Origin: Thermogutta sp039793925
GTDB taxonomy: Bacteria > Planctomycetota > Planctomycetia > Pirellulales > Thermoguttaceae
Assembly: GCF_039793925.1 (NCBI RefSeq)
Contig: NZ_JBAMME010000316.1
Coordinates: 1 to 64,000 of the forward strand
Direction: 5' to 3'
Length of the DNA stretch: 64,000 nucleotides
Both the position numbers and the translations under genes were made by a program. Shown one piece after another: positions 8,878-16,843 of this stretch. Position 1 is the first letter of the stretch. Every line of letters begins with the position of its first letter. The notes under the pieces were generated by a model. It had not been told where the DNA came from. It made no database searches and was given only the letters and a program-made list of their open reading frames with translations.

Positions 8878-10629
8878 ATGAAGCCCTCAAGTCTTTCCCA
8901 ATCACCGCGTCTTGCCCGATATATTGCCTCCTTGGTGTCAATCGTATTACTGGGGAGCTTTGTCGGTATCGGTGCGAGGAACGTGTTGGCGTCTGAGGAG
9001 TCTGCTGCGGGGAGCGAAGCCAAGAAGGCGGAGGAAACAACTGGCCGGGAAGACCTTGATCGCGCGGTGGAGTTGAAGCTTTCCGCGCGAACACTCAATG
9101 ATTTGGGTGAGGTAATCCGCCTTTGCGAACAGGCCCTGTCGAAAAAACTGGATAAAGAGGATGAGGAGTTTGCGCGACAGCTTCTGGCGGCCACGCGGAT
9201 CCAACGCGGAATGATGATTGCGCAGGTCATCCTAGGCGGAATTCCCATCGATCGTAACTGGCCGGCGTTTCGGGCCCTGGCTCTGGAAGATCTCGAGAAA
9301 GGTCTGGCGGTGGATCCCACGCAGGCCGAGGCCTGGTTTACCGTGGCCAGGCTCCAGGCTCTCCCTGGGGGAGATGAGAAAAAGGCTATCGAGGCATGTG
9401 GCCGCGCCATCGAACTGGGCGGGAACAATCCACGCTTGCTTGCCGACGCGTACATGCTTCGCGGACAGCTCACGGAGGGCAAGGAGGAATCCATCGCCGA
9501 CCTGACCAAGGCCGTCGAGCTTTTGCCCGACGACCCCGAACCCCTGCGTTTGCGGGCGCAGAGCTACCTGAAGGCGAATAAACCCGAAGAGGCCCTGGCG
9601 GACCTCAATAAAGCGCTGGAAAAGGAGCCGGATTCACTGCCTACGCTGGAATCCAAGATCGACACTCTGATCGAGCTGAAACGCTATGACGAAGCCCTCA
9701 AGGTGTGCGACCAAATCGAAAAGCTCAGCCCGAACACCGCGGAAGCTCTTTTCAACCGGGCACGGATTCTCGCTGTCCAGAAGGAATACGAGAAAGCGAT
9801 CGAGCTTTTAGACCGGGCGGCCAAGCTTGATCCTAAAAATCCTGCCGTTTTGATGATCAGGGCTGCTGTTTATCAGGAACTGAAGAAAACGGAGGAAGCT
9901 CTGAAAGATATCAACGAGGCCATCAAGTTGCGTCCGGGTAATCCAGCGCTTTTACGGCTGAGGGCAGCCATTCTGGCCGGCAGCGGCAAATTCAGCGAGG
10001 CTATCGCAGATCTTGAACAGGTGCGAAAGGCGCAGAGCGGTGAGGACGAAGTCACCCTCGCGCTTCAGTTAGGCCTGTTGTATTCCGCTCAGAAGTTTTA
10101 CGGCAAAGCGATCGAGCAGTTCTCGAAGGTGCTCGAAGCCGATCCCAAGAATGTGGCGGCACTCCGGGGGCGTGCCGATGCCCTGCTCAGCATGGGACGC
10201 CATGCGGAAGCGATCAAGGATTACGAAAAGGCCTTGGAGGTTGACCCCAACGACAGTGGCGTTCTGAACAATCTGGCCTGGGTGCTGGCCACTTCTCCCG
10301 ACGACAAACTGCGGGACGGCAAGCGGGCTCTCGAATTAGCAAAGAAAGCGTGCGAGCTCACGCAGTACAAGGAAGCCCATATCCTCAGCACGCTGGCGGC
10401 TGCTTATGCCGAACTGGGCGATTTGAAAACGGCCATCGAATGGTCTCAGAAAGCCGTGGAACTCGGCGAAGGCGAGGAGAAAGAGGCCCTCATGAAGGAG
10501 CTGGAAACCTACAAGTCCGGTAAACCGATGCGCGAGCTCCTCCAGGAACCTCCTGAGCCGATCAACCCGCCTGCCGAACAGGAAAAGAAGGAAGAAAAAT
10601 CCCAGTCCGAAATGGATCAGAAACAATAA
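8878..10629 (+). CDS. Exported tetratricopeptide-repeat protein
   Basis: The product is 583 residues: a basic N-terminus, a hydrophobic segment (YIASLVSIVLLGSFVGIG) and a likely signal cleavage after NVLAS. The remainder is a near-continuous array of TPRs from about residue 70 to 520, with consensus pieces such as NPAVLMIRAAVYQEL and NVAALRGRADALLSMGRHAEA. The C-terminus is Glu/Lys/Gln-rich. AGGAG lies seven bases before the ATG at 8878, which rules out the longer in-frame start at 8776. TPR arrays mediate protein-protein contacts, and no enzymatic domain is present. Its 3' end overlaps by 68 bases the end of a convergent, truncated phage-type gene, suggesting that prophage DNA was cut off against it. 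Confidence 0.85.
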   Translation: MKPSSLSQSPRLARYIASLVSIVLLGSFVGIGARNVLASEESAAGSEAKKAEETTGREDLDRAVELKLSARTLNDLGEVIRLCEQALSKKLDKEDEEFARQLLAATRIQRGMMIAQVILGGIPIDRNWPAFRALALEDLEKGLAVDPTQAEAWFTVARLQALPGGDEKKAIEACGRAIELGGNNPRLLADAYMLRGQLTEGKEESIADLTKAVELLPDDPEPLRLRAQSYLKANKPEEALADLNKALEKEPDSLPTLESKIDTLIELKRYDEALKVCDQIEKLSPNTAEALFNRARILAVQKEYEKAIELLDRAAKLDPKNPAVLMIRAAVYQELKKTEEALKDINEAIKLRPGNPALLRLRAAILAGSGKFSEAIADLEQVRKAQSGEDEVTLALQLGLLYSAQKFYGKAIEQFSKVLEADPKNVAALRGRADALLSMGRHAEAIKDYEKALEVDPNDSGVLNNLAWVLATSPDDKLRDGKRALELAKKACELTQYKEAHILSTLAAAYAELGDLKTAIEWSQKAVELGEGEEKEALMKELETYKSGKPMRELLQEPPEPINPPAEQEKKEEKSQSEMDQKQ

Positions 10630-11842
10630 ACCCAAAAACCTTGACATTTCCCGCGGAATCAGCCAGCGCGGTGTCGCTGATCGACCGCCGCAGCTCGAAG
10701 TTGACAGTCCCCGTGGCACTGGACGAGCGTCGTGCCCGGGCAAAGAACAGATACACCCGACCGGGGCTGAGACGGACCGGCTGATAGAGGGTCGTCTGTT
10801 CGCTCCCGTTGCCGACCAGCTTGAGGCTCCGCCCGCGATAGCTCAGCACGTCGCCCGCCCGGGTTGTGGTGACGGTCACCTGCGGATTTGTGCCGCCAGT
10901 TAACCTGTTGATCACCTGAAGATGGGCGATGTCCCCCGGTGTGTCCTCGAAGATGACCGTAAAGGGGTTCGTGCCGCTGACTGTGACTGCTGCGAGGCCG
11001 GGAATCCCGCGGAGGGCGGCCTGGATATCGGAAGTCGTGGGGGCCGGCCCCAGGGGCGTCGTGTGCCAGACTTTTCCCAGAGGATCTGTCCAGGTCAGTA
11101 CGAAGTAACCTCCTGTGGGATTTCCTGTGATCGCAATCTGCTGCTGTTCCGGTTCGGTGATGACAATCGTGGTGCCCGGTGTTCCCGTATGGATCGTCCA
11201 CGCATCGGGGGTGTTTGCGGCTGACGTCGTCTCCAATCCGGGATTGGCCAGCAGTGACTGATTGAGAGAGGCCAGGGGGATAGTGAAGTAGGCCCCTGAG
11301 CCCTGGGGCCAGTCGCGATCGCCGCGGCCCAGAGTGCTAGCCCGGGCTCCGGATACCGTCAACCGGGTTCCATCACTCTTCAAATTGATCGTTTCAGGAT
11401 AGATCCAGACGGGTTCGCCATAGCCGTTGCGGTCGGAAACAGCAATGAGGGCATCGCCCTGGTTTGCCGCTCCCGGCGTGACGGTGAGGGACTTTGTGGA
11501 GGCAGTGAAATAGTAGCCGCCCGCCACCAGATCGCTGCGGATGACTTCCAGGGCCTGGTTGAGTGTCCGGTAGGTGAAGTTTTTCTCCTCGATGTAGCGA
11601 CGGATAAGACTTTGCGCCGCGGCAACGATCTGGTTGTGGAGCGCGGCCCCGGCGGCATCCCAGGCGTCGTGGCTTATGATCGCCGTTTGCAATTGAGGAG
11701 CCAGATCGAGGACCGCCTCCAGGGCCTGCCGCTTGGTCCAGACGTTCCCTGTACGGGTGGCATCCACCGCCCGCCCCAGGGCAAAGAGCTTTCCCAGGAG
11801 GTTGAAGAGGCCACTATCAGCCGAGGGTGTGTAGAGATCCAT
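10562..11842 (-). CDS. Prophage structural protein remnant, truncated at the C-terminus
   Basis: This open frame encodes 426 residues. The N-terminal part (to about residue 110) has helices like phage baseplate or tail proteins. The rest is beta-rich. It includes the segment DIQAALRGIPGLAAVTVSGTN and a following strand, a repeat type found in planctomycete surface and phage proteins, then LRRSISDTALADSAGNV. The last ~22 residues are encoded inside the 3' end of the convergent TPR gene and look unrelated, so the true C-terminus is probably lost at about 10630-10650. No convincing ribosome binding site precedes ATG 11842. It lies downstream of two other phage-type frames on the same strand. Calling it a tail or surface protein is an inference. 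Confidence 0.55.
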   Translation of the reverse strand: MDLYTPSADSGLFNLLGKLFALGRAVDATRTGNVWTKRQALEAVLDLAPQLQTAIISHDAWDAAGAALHNQIVAAAQSLIRRYIEEKNFTYRTLNQALEVIRSDLVAGGYYFTASTKSLTVTPGAANQGDALIAVSDRNGYGEPVWIYPETINLKSDGTRLTVSGARASTLGRGDRDWPQGSGAYFTIPLASLNQSLLANPGLETTSAANTPDAWTIHTGTPGTTIVITEPEQQQIAITGNPTGGYFVLTWTDPLGKVWHTTPLGPAPTTSDIQAALRGIPGLAAVTVSGTNPFTVIFEDTPGDIAHLQVINRLTGGTNPQVTVTTTRAGDVLSYRGRSLKLVGNGSEQTTLYQPVRLSPGRVYLFFARARRSSSATGTVNFELRRSISDTALADSAGNVKVFGFIVSDPFRTGIFLPSFPVRQAG

Positions 11843-11927
11843 GCTGTGGATTCTACACCACAGGGAGACGGGAATTGGGACAGGATGACGAGTCGAAGAG
11901 GCTCAAGGAGTTGCGGATCTCTCTCGA

Positions 11928-12230
11928 TTACAGGATAATCGTTCCGCTGGCGTCTTGCTCTTCATCCGGACGAGAACGGGCATCACGACCAGCAGCCTTG
12001 CCTTTCTCCCGCTCTTCGAGGGCTGCGAGTGTATAGGGGTCAAACATTCCTTGTTTGCGCCATTTCTCCCTTATCTCATAGACTTTCTCGAGCTCTTTTC
12101 TTTTTTCCTCTTCCGACATGTGTTCCCACTCCCACTGCGAGCGGGCATACTTGGCAAGAATCTTCATTTTGTCAGAAGCAGTGCGGAGGTATTCCTCATC
12201 CAGGAACCAGGGTTTCTTTTCCTCGGACAT
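11928..12230 (-). CDS. Small charged prophage-associated protein
   Basis: A 100-residue protein beginning MSEEKKPWFLDEEYLRTAS and rich in Glu/Lys/Arg with amphipathic helices; it has no membrane segment. GGAGAGGAGGG sits directly upstream of ATG 12230, a strong ribosome binding site. Its start overlaps the 3' end of the portal-protein remnant in another frame, the compact overlap typical of phage operons. I do not recognise the family. A role in head assembly is only a guess from position between a portal and a structural gene. Confidence 0.6.
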   Translation of the reverse strand: MSEEKKPWFLDEEYLRTASDKMKILAKYARSQWEWEHMSEEEKRKELEKVYEIREKWRKQGMFDPYTLAALEEREKGKAAGRDARSRPDEEQDASGTIIL

Positions 12231-12441
12231 TTTTTCCCTCCTCTCCGTTCGCCTGTTCCAGGCTGCGATATGCCGGATTCTGGAGAAATTCCTCCTCCGG
12301 TGCGGTGTCGGAGATGTCCAGAAGCTCGCGGAGGTCGGCGGCCCGGATCTTGAGCCCCATATTGAAGGCCACCTGGAGGGCCTCGAGCTTTTCGCGGGTG
12401 TCGTCCCGCTCCAGAAAGTAGTTTCCGCTTGTGGTCTGTAC
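12196..12441 (-). pseudogene. C-terminal remnant of a phage portal protein (Mu gp29 / DUF935-like)
   Basis: In this frame the minus strand encodes GNYFLERDDTREKLEALQ, then AFNMGLKIRAADLRELLDIS and an acidic tail ending at TGA (12196-12198). A helix followed by G-x-x-I/V-x-x-x-D-L-x-E-x-L and an acidic C-terminus is how Mu-like portal proteins (gp29, DUF935) end. There is no start codon; the frame meets a stop about 45 bases upstream, and the sequence before 12441 does not look coding. It is therefore the 3' end of a gene whose 5' part is gone. The family call is from memory of the C-terminal pattern and needs a profile search. Confidence 0.55.
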
Positions 12442-12719
12442 TGATCTAAAACGACCACCGCCAGTTGGAAGAGTTGCGGTGGTGATTTTTTAGTGCATAA
12501 TAACGGCCGAAGTTGCGGGAATGGCTGAGCCTAGCGGACCGGTCGATGCAAGGGGTATATCCGTGACGTTTTGATTCAGCCTTCTGGACCGTGCGGATAC
12601 TTCGAGGGAACGGAACGCACGCCCCGGCACCATGATCCGCCGCCCGATCTATGTTCGTGCGGTTTGGCCGATTCGTTTCACAGCCTACACTGTGTCTTTG
12701 CTATCCGAGGGGTCCAGCC

Positions 12720-13760
12720 ATGCTGAGTTGCAGGCCGCTTCTGGAGTGTGTCGTGATTGTTGCCAGCGCGGTGGTCAATGCCGCAGGTCTTGCCGCATCG
12801 GAGGTAGAGGCCAATCCTAGGGGCCTGCCTCAGGGACCAGGCCTTGCTCAGAAAGTTGGTGATTGGGCAAGGCTGCGCAGTCATCCCGATGTGGTGCTCG
12901 TCGAGGATTTTGAGCTGGACACGATCAGCCAACTCCAAAGCCGCTGGACGCAGATTTCCCATCCGGAAATCATGAGTCTCGCTTCGGAAAACGCACCGGG
13001 CAGCACGGGAACGCGTTCGCTTCTCATGACGCACACGGGAGGCCGGGGAACCGGTGGGCATCTCTACCGGCGGTTGGAGCGAGGCTACAAGCAACTCTTC
13101 GTGCGGTTTTATGTAAAGTTCGATCCCGATTGTGCGCCCATCCACCATTTCTTTCATGTGGGTGGTTACTACCCGCCTACTCCCTGGCCGCAGGGTGGTG
13201 CCGGCGAACGCCCTCGCGGGAATGAGCGGTTGACGGTGGGCATCGAACCCTTTGGCAGCGACTGGCGCTGGGACTATTACACCTATTGGATGGAAATGCG
13301 GGCAAGTCCGCCCCGCGGTCAGACCTGGGGTAATTGTTTCATCAATGATCCAAATTTGAAAGTCACCAAAGGGCGTTGGCAATGCCTGGAGGTGATGATC
13401 CAGTTAAACGATCCGCCGAGTGAGCGTAACGGTGAACTTGCCCTCTGGCTGGACGGTCGTCTGGTAAGTCACCTCGGAGCGGGATTCCCCCGCGGCAAGT
13501 GGACCTTCGATCGATTTCTGCCTGGCCAGGGTGGCCAGTCCATTCGTTGGAATGACGAGAAAGGAGGTCCAGAAACATTTACGGTGCCGCCTGGCGGAGA
13601 ACCTTTTCCGGGTTTTCGCTGGAGAAATGACGAACGCCTTCAGATCAACTTCGTATGGGCATTACTTTACATCACGAAGGCGCCAGAAGGCCATATCAGC
13701 CGCGTGTGGTTTGACGACATCGTGGCAGCCACCCGCTACATCGGGCCCAATCCAGAGTGA
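12720..13760 (+). CDS. Secreted polysaccharide-lyase-like beta-sandwich protein
   Basis: The product is 346 residues with a Sec signal (MLSCRPLLECVVIVASAVVN.. cleaved near AASEVEA). The mature part is beta-rich and Trp/Tyr-rich: VVLVEDFELDTISQLQSRW, LFVRFYVKFDPDC, GRWQCLEVMIQLND, GELALWLDGRLV, SRVWFDDIVAATRYIGP. This strand order (damaged-edge protein with final DDIV..) is that of concanavalin-A-like polysaccharide lyase or glycan-binding proteins. I see no obvious catalytic pair, so it may bind rather than cut glycans. GAGGGG lies seven bases before ATG 12720, favouring it over an in-frame ATG at 12651. Confidence 0.65.
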   Translation: MLSCRPLLECVVIVASAVVNAAGLAASEVEANPRGLPQGPGLAQKVGDWARLRSHPDVVLVEDFELDTISQLQSRWTQISHPEIMSLASENAPGSTGTRSLLMTHTGGRGTGGHLYRRLERGYKQLFVRFYVKFDPDCAPIHHFFHVGGYYPPTPWPQGGAGERPRGNERLTVGIEPFGSDWRWDYYTYWMEMRASPPRGQTWGNCFINDPNLKVTKGRWQCLEVMIQLNDPPSERNGELALWLDGRLVSHLGAGFPRGKWTFDRFLPGQGGQSIRWNDEKGGPETFTVPPGGEPFPGFRWRNDERLQINFVWALLYITKAPEGHISRVWFDDIVAATRYIGPNPE

Positions 13761-13825
13761 TTCATTAGCACCCGTCGCACCAATTTTGCATCTGGGATGG
13801 ACGAGCAAATAATGCGATCGGCTTA

Positions 13826-15469
13826 TCAGCGCTGGAGGAGTTTCCAGCCTTGCTTCACCAGTCGTTCGACGAATCGCGCCGTCAACCATCGCATGCCGAC
13901 CCGTGAGACGTGCGGGAGAACGTGTGTTGCCTGTTGACCAAGCAATCCCCATTTTTCGCGTTTGCGGTGCTCTCGCAGAAGCCGATTTCGCTGCACACCT
14001 TGGGCCTCCTGCCAGCGGTCGCGAATCGCGGGGAGTACCCCCTCCTTCACGTTGTACAGGCGGTCTGGATGTGTGCACACAGGGATGGCGGGCTCGTTGG
14101 AAGTTAGCTGGAGGTCGCGCCGGACGCTATTCACAAATGCCCGAATCGACTGTTCCTTCGGCGATAAGTTGTTGGCGGCTTTCTGTTGTTGCCAATTGTA
14201 GGGGGGATTCCACTCCTGACGGGGACGGAGCTCGTCGATGAATGAACACACCGCAATAAGCGGCGGCTGACGCAGCAGCGGACGCTCTCGGAAGAATTGC
14301 CGGAATTGCTGGATAAATTCCTGATCCGGCTTTCGGGCAGCGACGCGAGCCGAACAAACAATCAGCACCATATCCGCCTGCTCCAGCTCTTCCCACAGGG
14401 AGCGGAATTTCGCAATCTCCTGGGCGGTCTGATAACCTGGAGTATCCACGAGAATAAGTCCTCCCGGCAATCGATTCTTGTCGTTCTCTCCGGAGTTGTC
14501 ATCTTCGGGGATGAGACGGTAACGGGCAATTTGATCGGTGGCCGGGAGAACGTCCGTATGTGCTCGCCAGTCGCTGCAGAGGGCATTCACAAGGCTCGAT
14601 TTTCCCGCTTTGAGCTGCCCCACCACCACGATCCGAATAAACTCCGAGGGAACAATTTCGTGCTCCGCGGCTGCTTTCCACTGCGTCTGAATGTCAGCTG
14701 TTCTTTGGTTCTCGAATAATTCTTCATCCAGAATCACCCGACCTGAGTAAAGCTCTATGAGATAGAATCCCACGCGGCGGATGATAAAGGCCAGCGCTTC
14801 ACACTTCATTTGATCCATTGTTTGCTGAACAGACTGGCTGGTGACATAGCGCTGAAACTCACGCCATAGCGCATTAATCGGCGAGGCAGCAGCGGTCACT
14901 ATGCGGTAAATAATATACAGAGATTGCCACCACTGCCAGTATGTTCGGAGTTTCATCCAATCGTTGATAGTGAGAATATGGGAACCGGGAAAATTTTTTT
15001 GAACGGTTTCACGAAGTTCCCGGGTTACTTTTTCAATTATTTTGAGGATATCGGTCACCGGCACCTGGAGATACGCTTGCTCCTTGTCGGGATAAAAATG
15101 TTGTGCCACCGTATGTACGAGTTGAAGCAGAACATCCTGAATATCGTTGACACTATTGACGGATAGTTCACCGGCCGCGGCTTGCAACGCAAGCTGTTCT
15201 ACCTTCTCCCAGGCCTCTCGTTCTCGCAAGGGCCAATCTTCGGGACACGCTGGCAGGGGTGTTTTGAACGCACCTGGTGGCGATTTTTTGCGATAATAAC
15301 GGACAGCGACAAAAAAAGCCGCGGTGATCGCTGCGGTGATGATACCATAGATAAATACCCACCCGTTACGCCAGAGAGTGTACGCCCCGACAACCATCAG
15401 GCCAACGTAGGGAACAGCCACGATCGCCAGGGTGATCGCCCAGAGAATAGCCTGACGTTTACTGAACAT
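13826..15469 (-). CDS. Membrane-anchored GTPase (dynamin/Era-like G domain)
   Basis: A 547-residue protein. Two N-terminal membrane segments (about residues 8-30 and 38-57) are followed by a long helical region and then a G domain. Walker A is GQLKAGKSS (284-292), switch-II DTPG is 342-345, and the base-recognition region is around VCSFIDELRP. The membrane hairpin plus G domain resembles the YcjX/YcjF and dynamin-like groups. GAGGGA lies five bases before the ATG at 15469. It follows the second GTPase gene by 146 bases on the same strand; a 14-bp tandem repeat is in that gap. The pair may act together on membranes or cell-envelope assembly (inference). Confidence 0.75.
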   Translation of the reverse strand: MFSKRQAILWAITLAIVAVPYVGLMVVGAYTLWRNGWVFIYGIITAAITAAFFVAVRYYRKKSPPGAFKTPLPACPEDWPLREREAWEKVEQLALQAAAGELSVNSVNDIQDVLLQLVHTVAQHFYPDKEQAYLQVPVTDILKIIEKVTRELRETVQKNFPGSHILTINDWMKLRTYWQWWQSLYIIYRIVTAAASPINALWREFQRYVTSQSVQQTMDQMKCEALAFIIRRVGFYLIELYSGRVILDEELFENQRTADIQTQWKAAAEHEIVPSEFIRIVVVGQLKAGKSSLVNALCSDWRAHTDVLPATDQIARYRLIPEDDNSGENDKNRLPGGLILVDTPGYQTAQEIAKFRSLWEELEQADMVLIVCSARVAARKPDQEFIQQFRQFFRERPLLRQPPLIAVCSFIDELRPRQEWNPPYNWQQQKAANNLSPKEQSIRAFVNSVRRDLQLTSNEPAIPVCTHPDRLYNVKEGVLPAIRDRWQEAQGVQRNRLLREHRKREKWGLLGQQATHVLPHVSRVGMRWLTARFVERLVKQGWKLLQR

Positions 15470-15480
15470 GGAAGTCCCTC

Positions 15481-15508
15481 TTATTTTTAATGCTTTATTT
15501 TTAATGCT
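15481..15508. repeat. Perfect 14-bp tandem repeat in GTPase leader
   Basis: TTATTTTTAATGCT occurs twice in direct succession (15481-15494 and 15495-15508), immediately upstream of the ribosome binding site of the GTPase gene at 13826-15469. It is very A/T-rich compared with its surroundings. It could be a duplicated regulatory site or a slippage product. Confidence 0.7.
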
Positions 15509-15615
15509 TATTAAACACTAAAAAGACGCTAATTTATTGGTCGGCCATATGGTGATTCTGTCAAACGTGTGTCAGCACGAGTTGGAAGGAACAGACTGAC
15601 TATCATTTTTGTCTT

Positions 15616-16803
15616 TCAAGTACCTTTGATCGATTGAAAAAGGCGTGCGGCGTGCTCCCGGGCAAACATAAGTTCATTCTGATAAACGTGCTTGATGTCC
15701 TCGGCCGTGGGCAGTGCACCATCTTTGATCTCTGCAAAATACCAGGCCAGGGTGTGTCCCAGGGCGTAGGTGGAAGCGCCACTAAAGGCCGCCGCAACCG
15801 GCAGGCCAAGCCACGGCAATACCTTGAGCAGTTCGCGAGTCACATAACGCACCCCCCAGCGAGTAAAAAATCCCCATCCCAGTGTTGCCACCATATCCCA
15901 AAAACGCTCCCAAGTAAGCGGTTGATTGTAGATGGCTGCGAGCCGTTGGGCCATGAGGAATTGAATGCCCAAAATGAGGGGTAAGTCGATCGCCGGAACT
16001 GGGACTGCTCCCGCTGCCGCGGCAAGGAGTGTGTGGTGGAAAATCACATCTTGCGCTTTTTGCGCATGGATGGCACCGGCGTGATGACGCAGCTCTTGGG
16101 TCGCTGCGATCAACCCCCGGAGGCTTAGCGGAAACGCGTCCTCGATGGCCTGCCAGAGCTGCTCGAGCCCGTAAAACTGCGGGGTGAATCCGTCCTCAGG
16201 CAGTGTGAAATCGATGGCCACAAACCGGACGTTGCGGCCTTGAAACCATGAACGTTGCAGGGTGAGGGCCCGGGCAAGGTCCTGCGGCACTTCCGGTGGC
16301 AAGGGAGCGCGATCAAAAGGATACGGGAGGATATGCCGCGGCTCCCGCCAGGGATACCCCTCGTGAAGGCACGTCTGCACTACAATGATCGGCCATTCGG
16401 GATGCCTAACCGTCAGCTGTTGAATCACAGATCGTACAACTTCCTGTGCCGGGTCCATCGCCCGCATGACGGCCATGACCAGGTGCGCTTGCTCCTCGTG
16501 CCATTGCATGTCCACTGCGGGATCATAATCCGGGTCGTCAAGGCCGCGAGTGTCCAGGAACTCGAGAAGAGGCAACTCATGGTTTGGGAACGGATAACGC
16601 CACGAGGACTTCGTACAGGGCTCAAATCCATTTCCGATTTCCGCGCGTGAATCTCCCGTGAGCGCGTGAATTATCGACGTCTTGCCAGCCTGGGCCTTTC
16701 CCACAAGCCAGATAACCGGCCGAGGCAAACGGGCTTTCAGTTCCTCTAAGGTTCGAGAAAACTTCGGATTATTGATCTCCGCAGCCCTGGGAAAGATCAT
16801 CAT
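15616..16803 (-). CDS. GTPase with C-terminal membrane domain (DUF697/YcjF-like)
   Basis: This 395-residue protein has an N-terminal G domain with Walker A GKAQAGKTS (35-43) and switch-II-like DTRGLDD around residue 85, where canonical GTPases have DTPG. The C-terminal half has Ala/Leu-rich segments (LLAAAAGAVPVPAIDLPLILG and LPWLGLPVAAAFSGAS) typical of DUF697-type membrane association. I chose ATG 16803, with GGTGA five bases upstream; GTG 16812 is also possible. It begins 40 bases after the PQQ-propeller gene and precedes another GTPase, so the three are probably co-transcribed. Confidence 0.75.
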   Translation of the reverse strand: MMIFPRAAEINNPKFSRTLEELKARLPRPVIWLVGKAQAGKTSIIHALTGDSRAEIGNGFEPCTKSSWRYPFPNHELPLLEFLDTRGLDDPDYDPAVDMQWHEEQAHLVMAVMRAMDPAQEVVRSVIQQLTVRHPEWPIIVVQTCLHEGYPWREPRHILPYPFDRAPLPPEVPQDLARALTLQRSWFQGRNVRFVAIDFTLPEDGFTPQFYGLEQLWQAIEDAFPLSLRGLIAATQELRHHAGAIHAQKAQDVIFHHTLLAAAAGAVPVPAIDLPLILGIQFLMAQRLAAIYNQPLTWERFWDMVATLGWGFFTRWGVRYVTRELLKVLPWLGLPVAAAFSGASTYALGHTLAWYFAEIKDGALPTAEDIKHVYQNELMFAREHAARLFQSIKGT

Positions 16804-16843
16804 AAACTTCACCCATAGTGGTTCAGTTACTGGCTAAATAATG

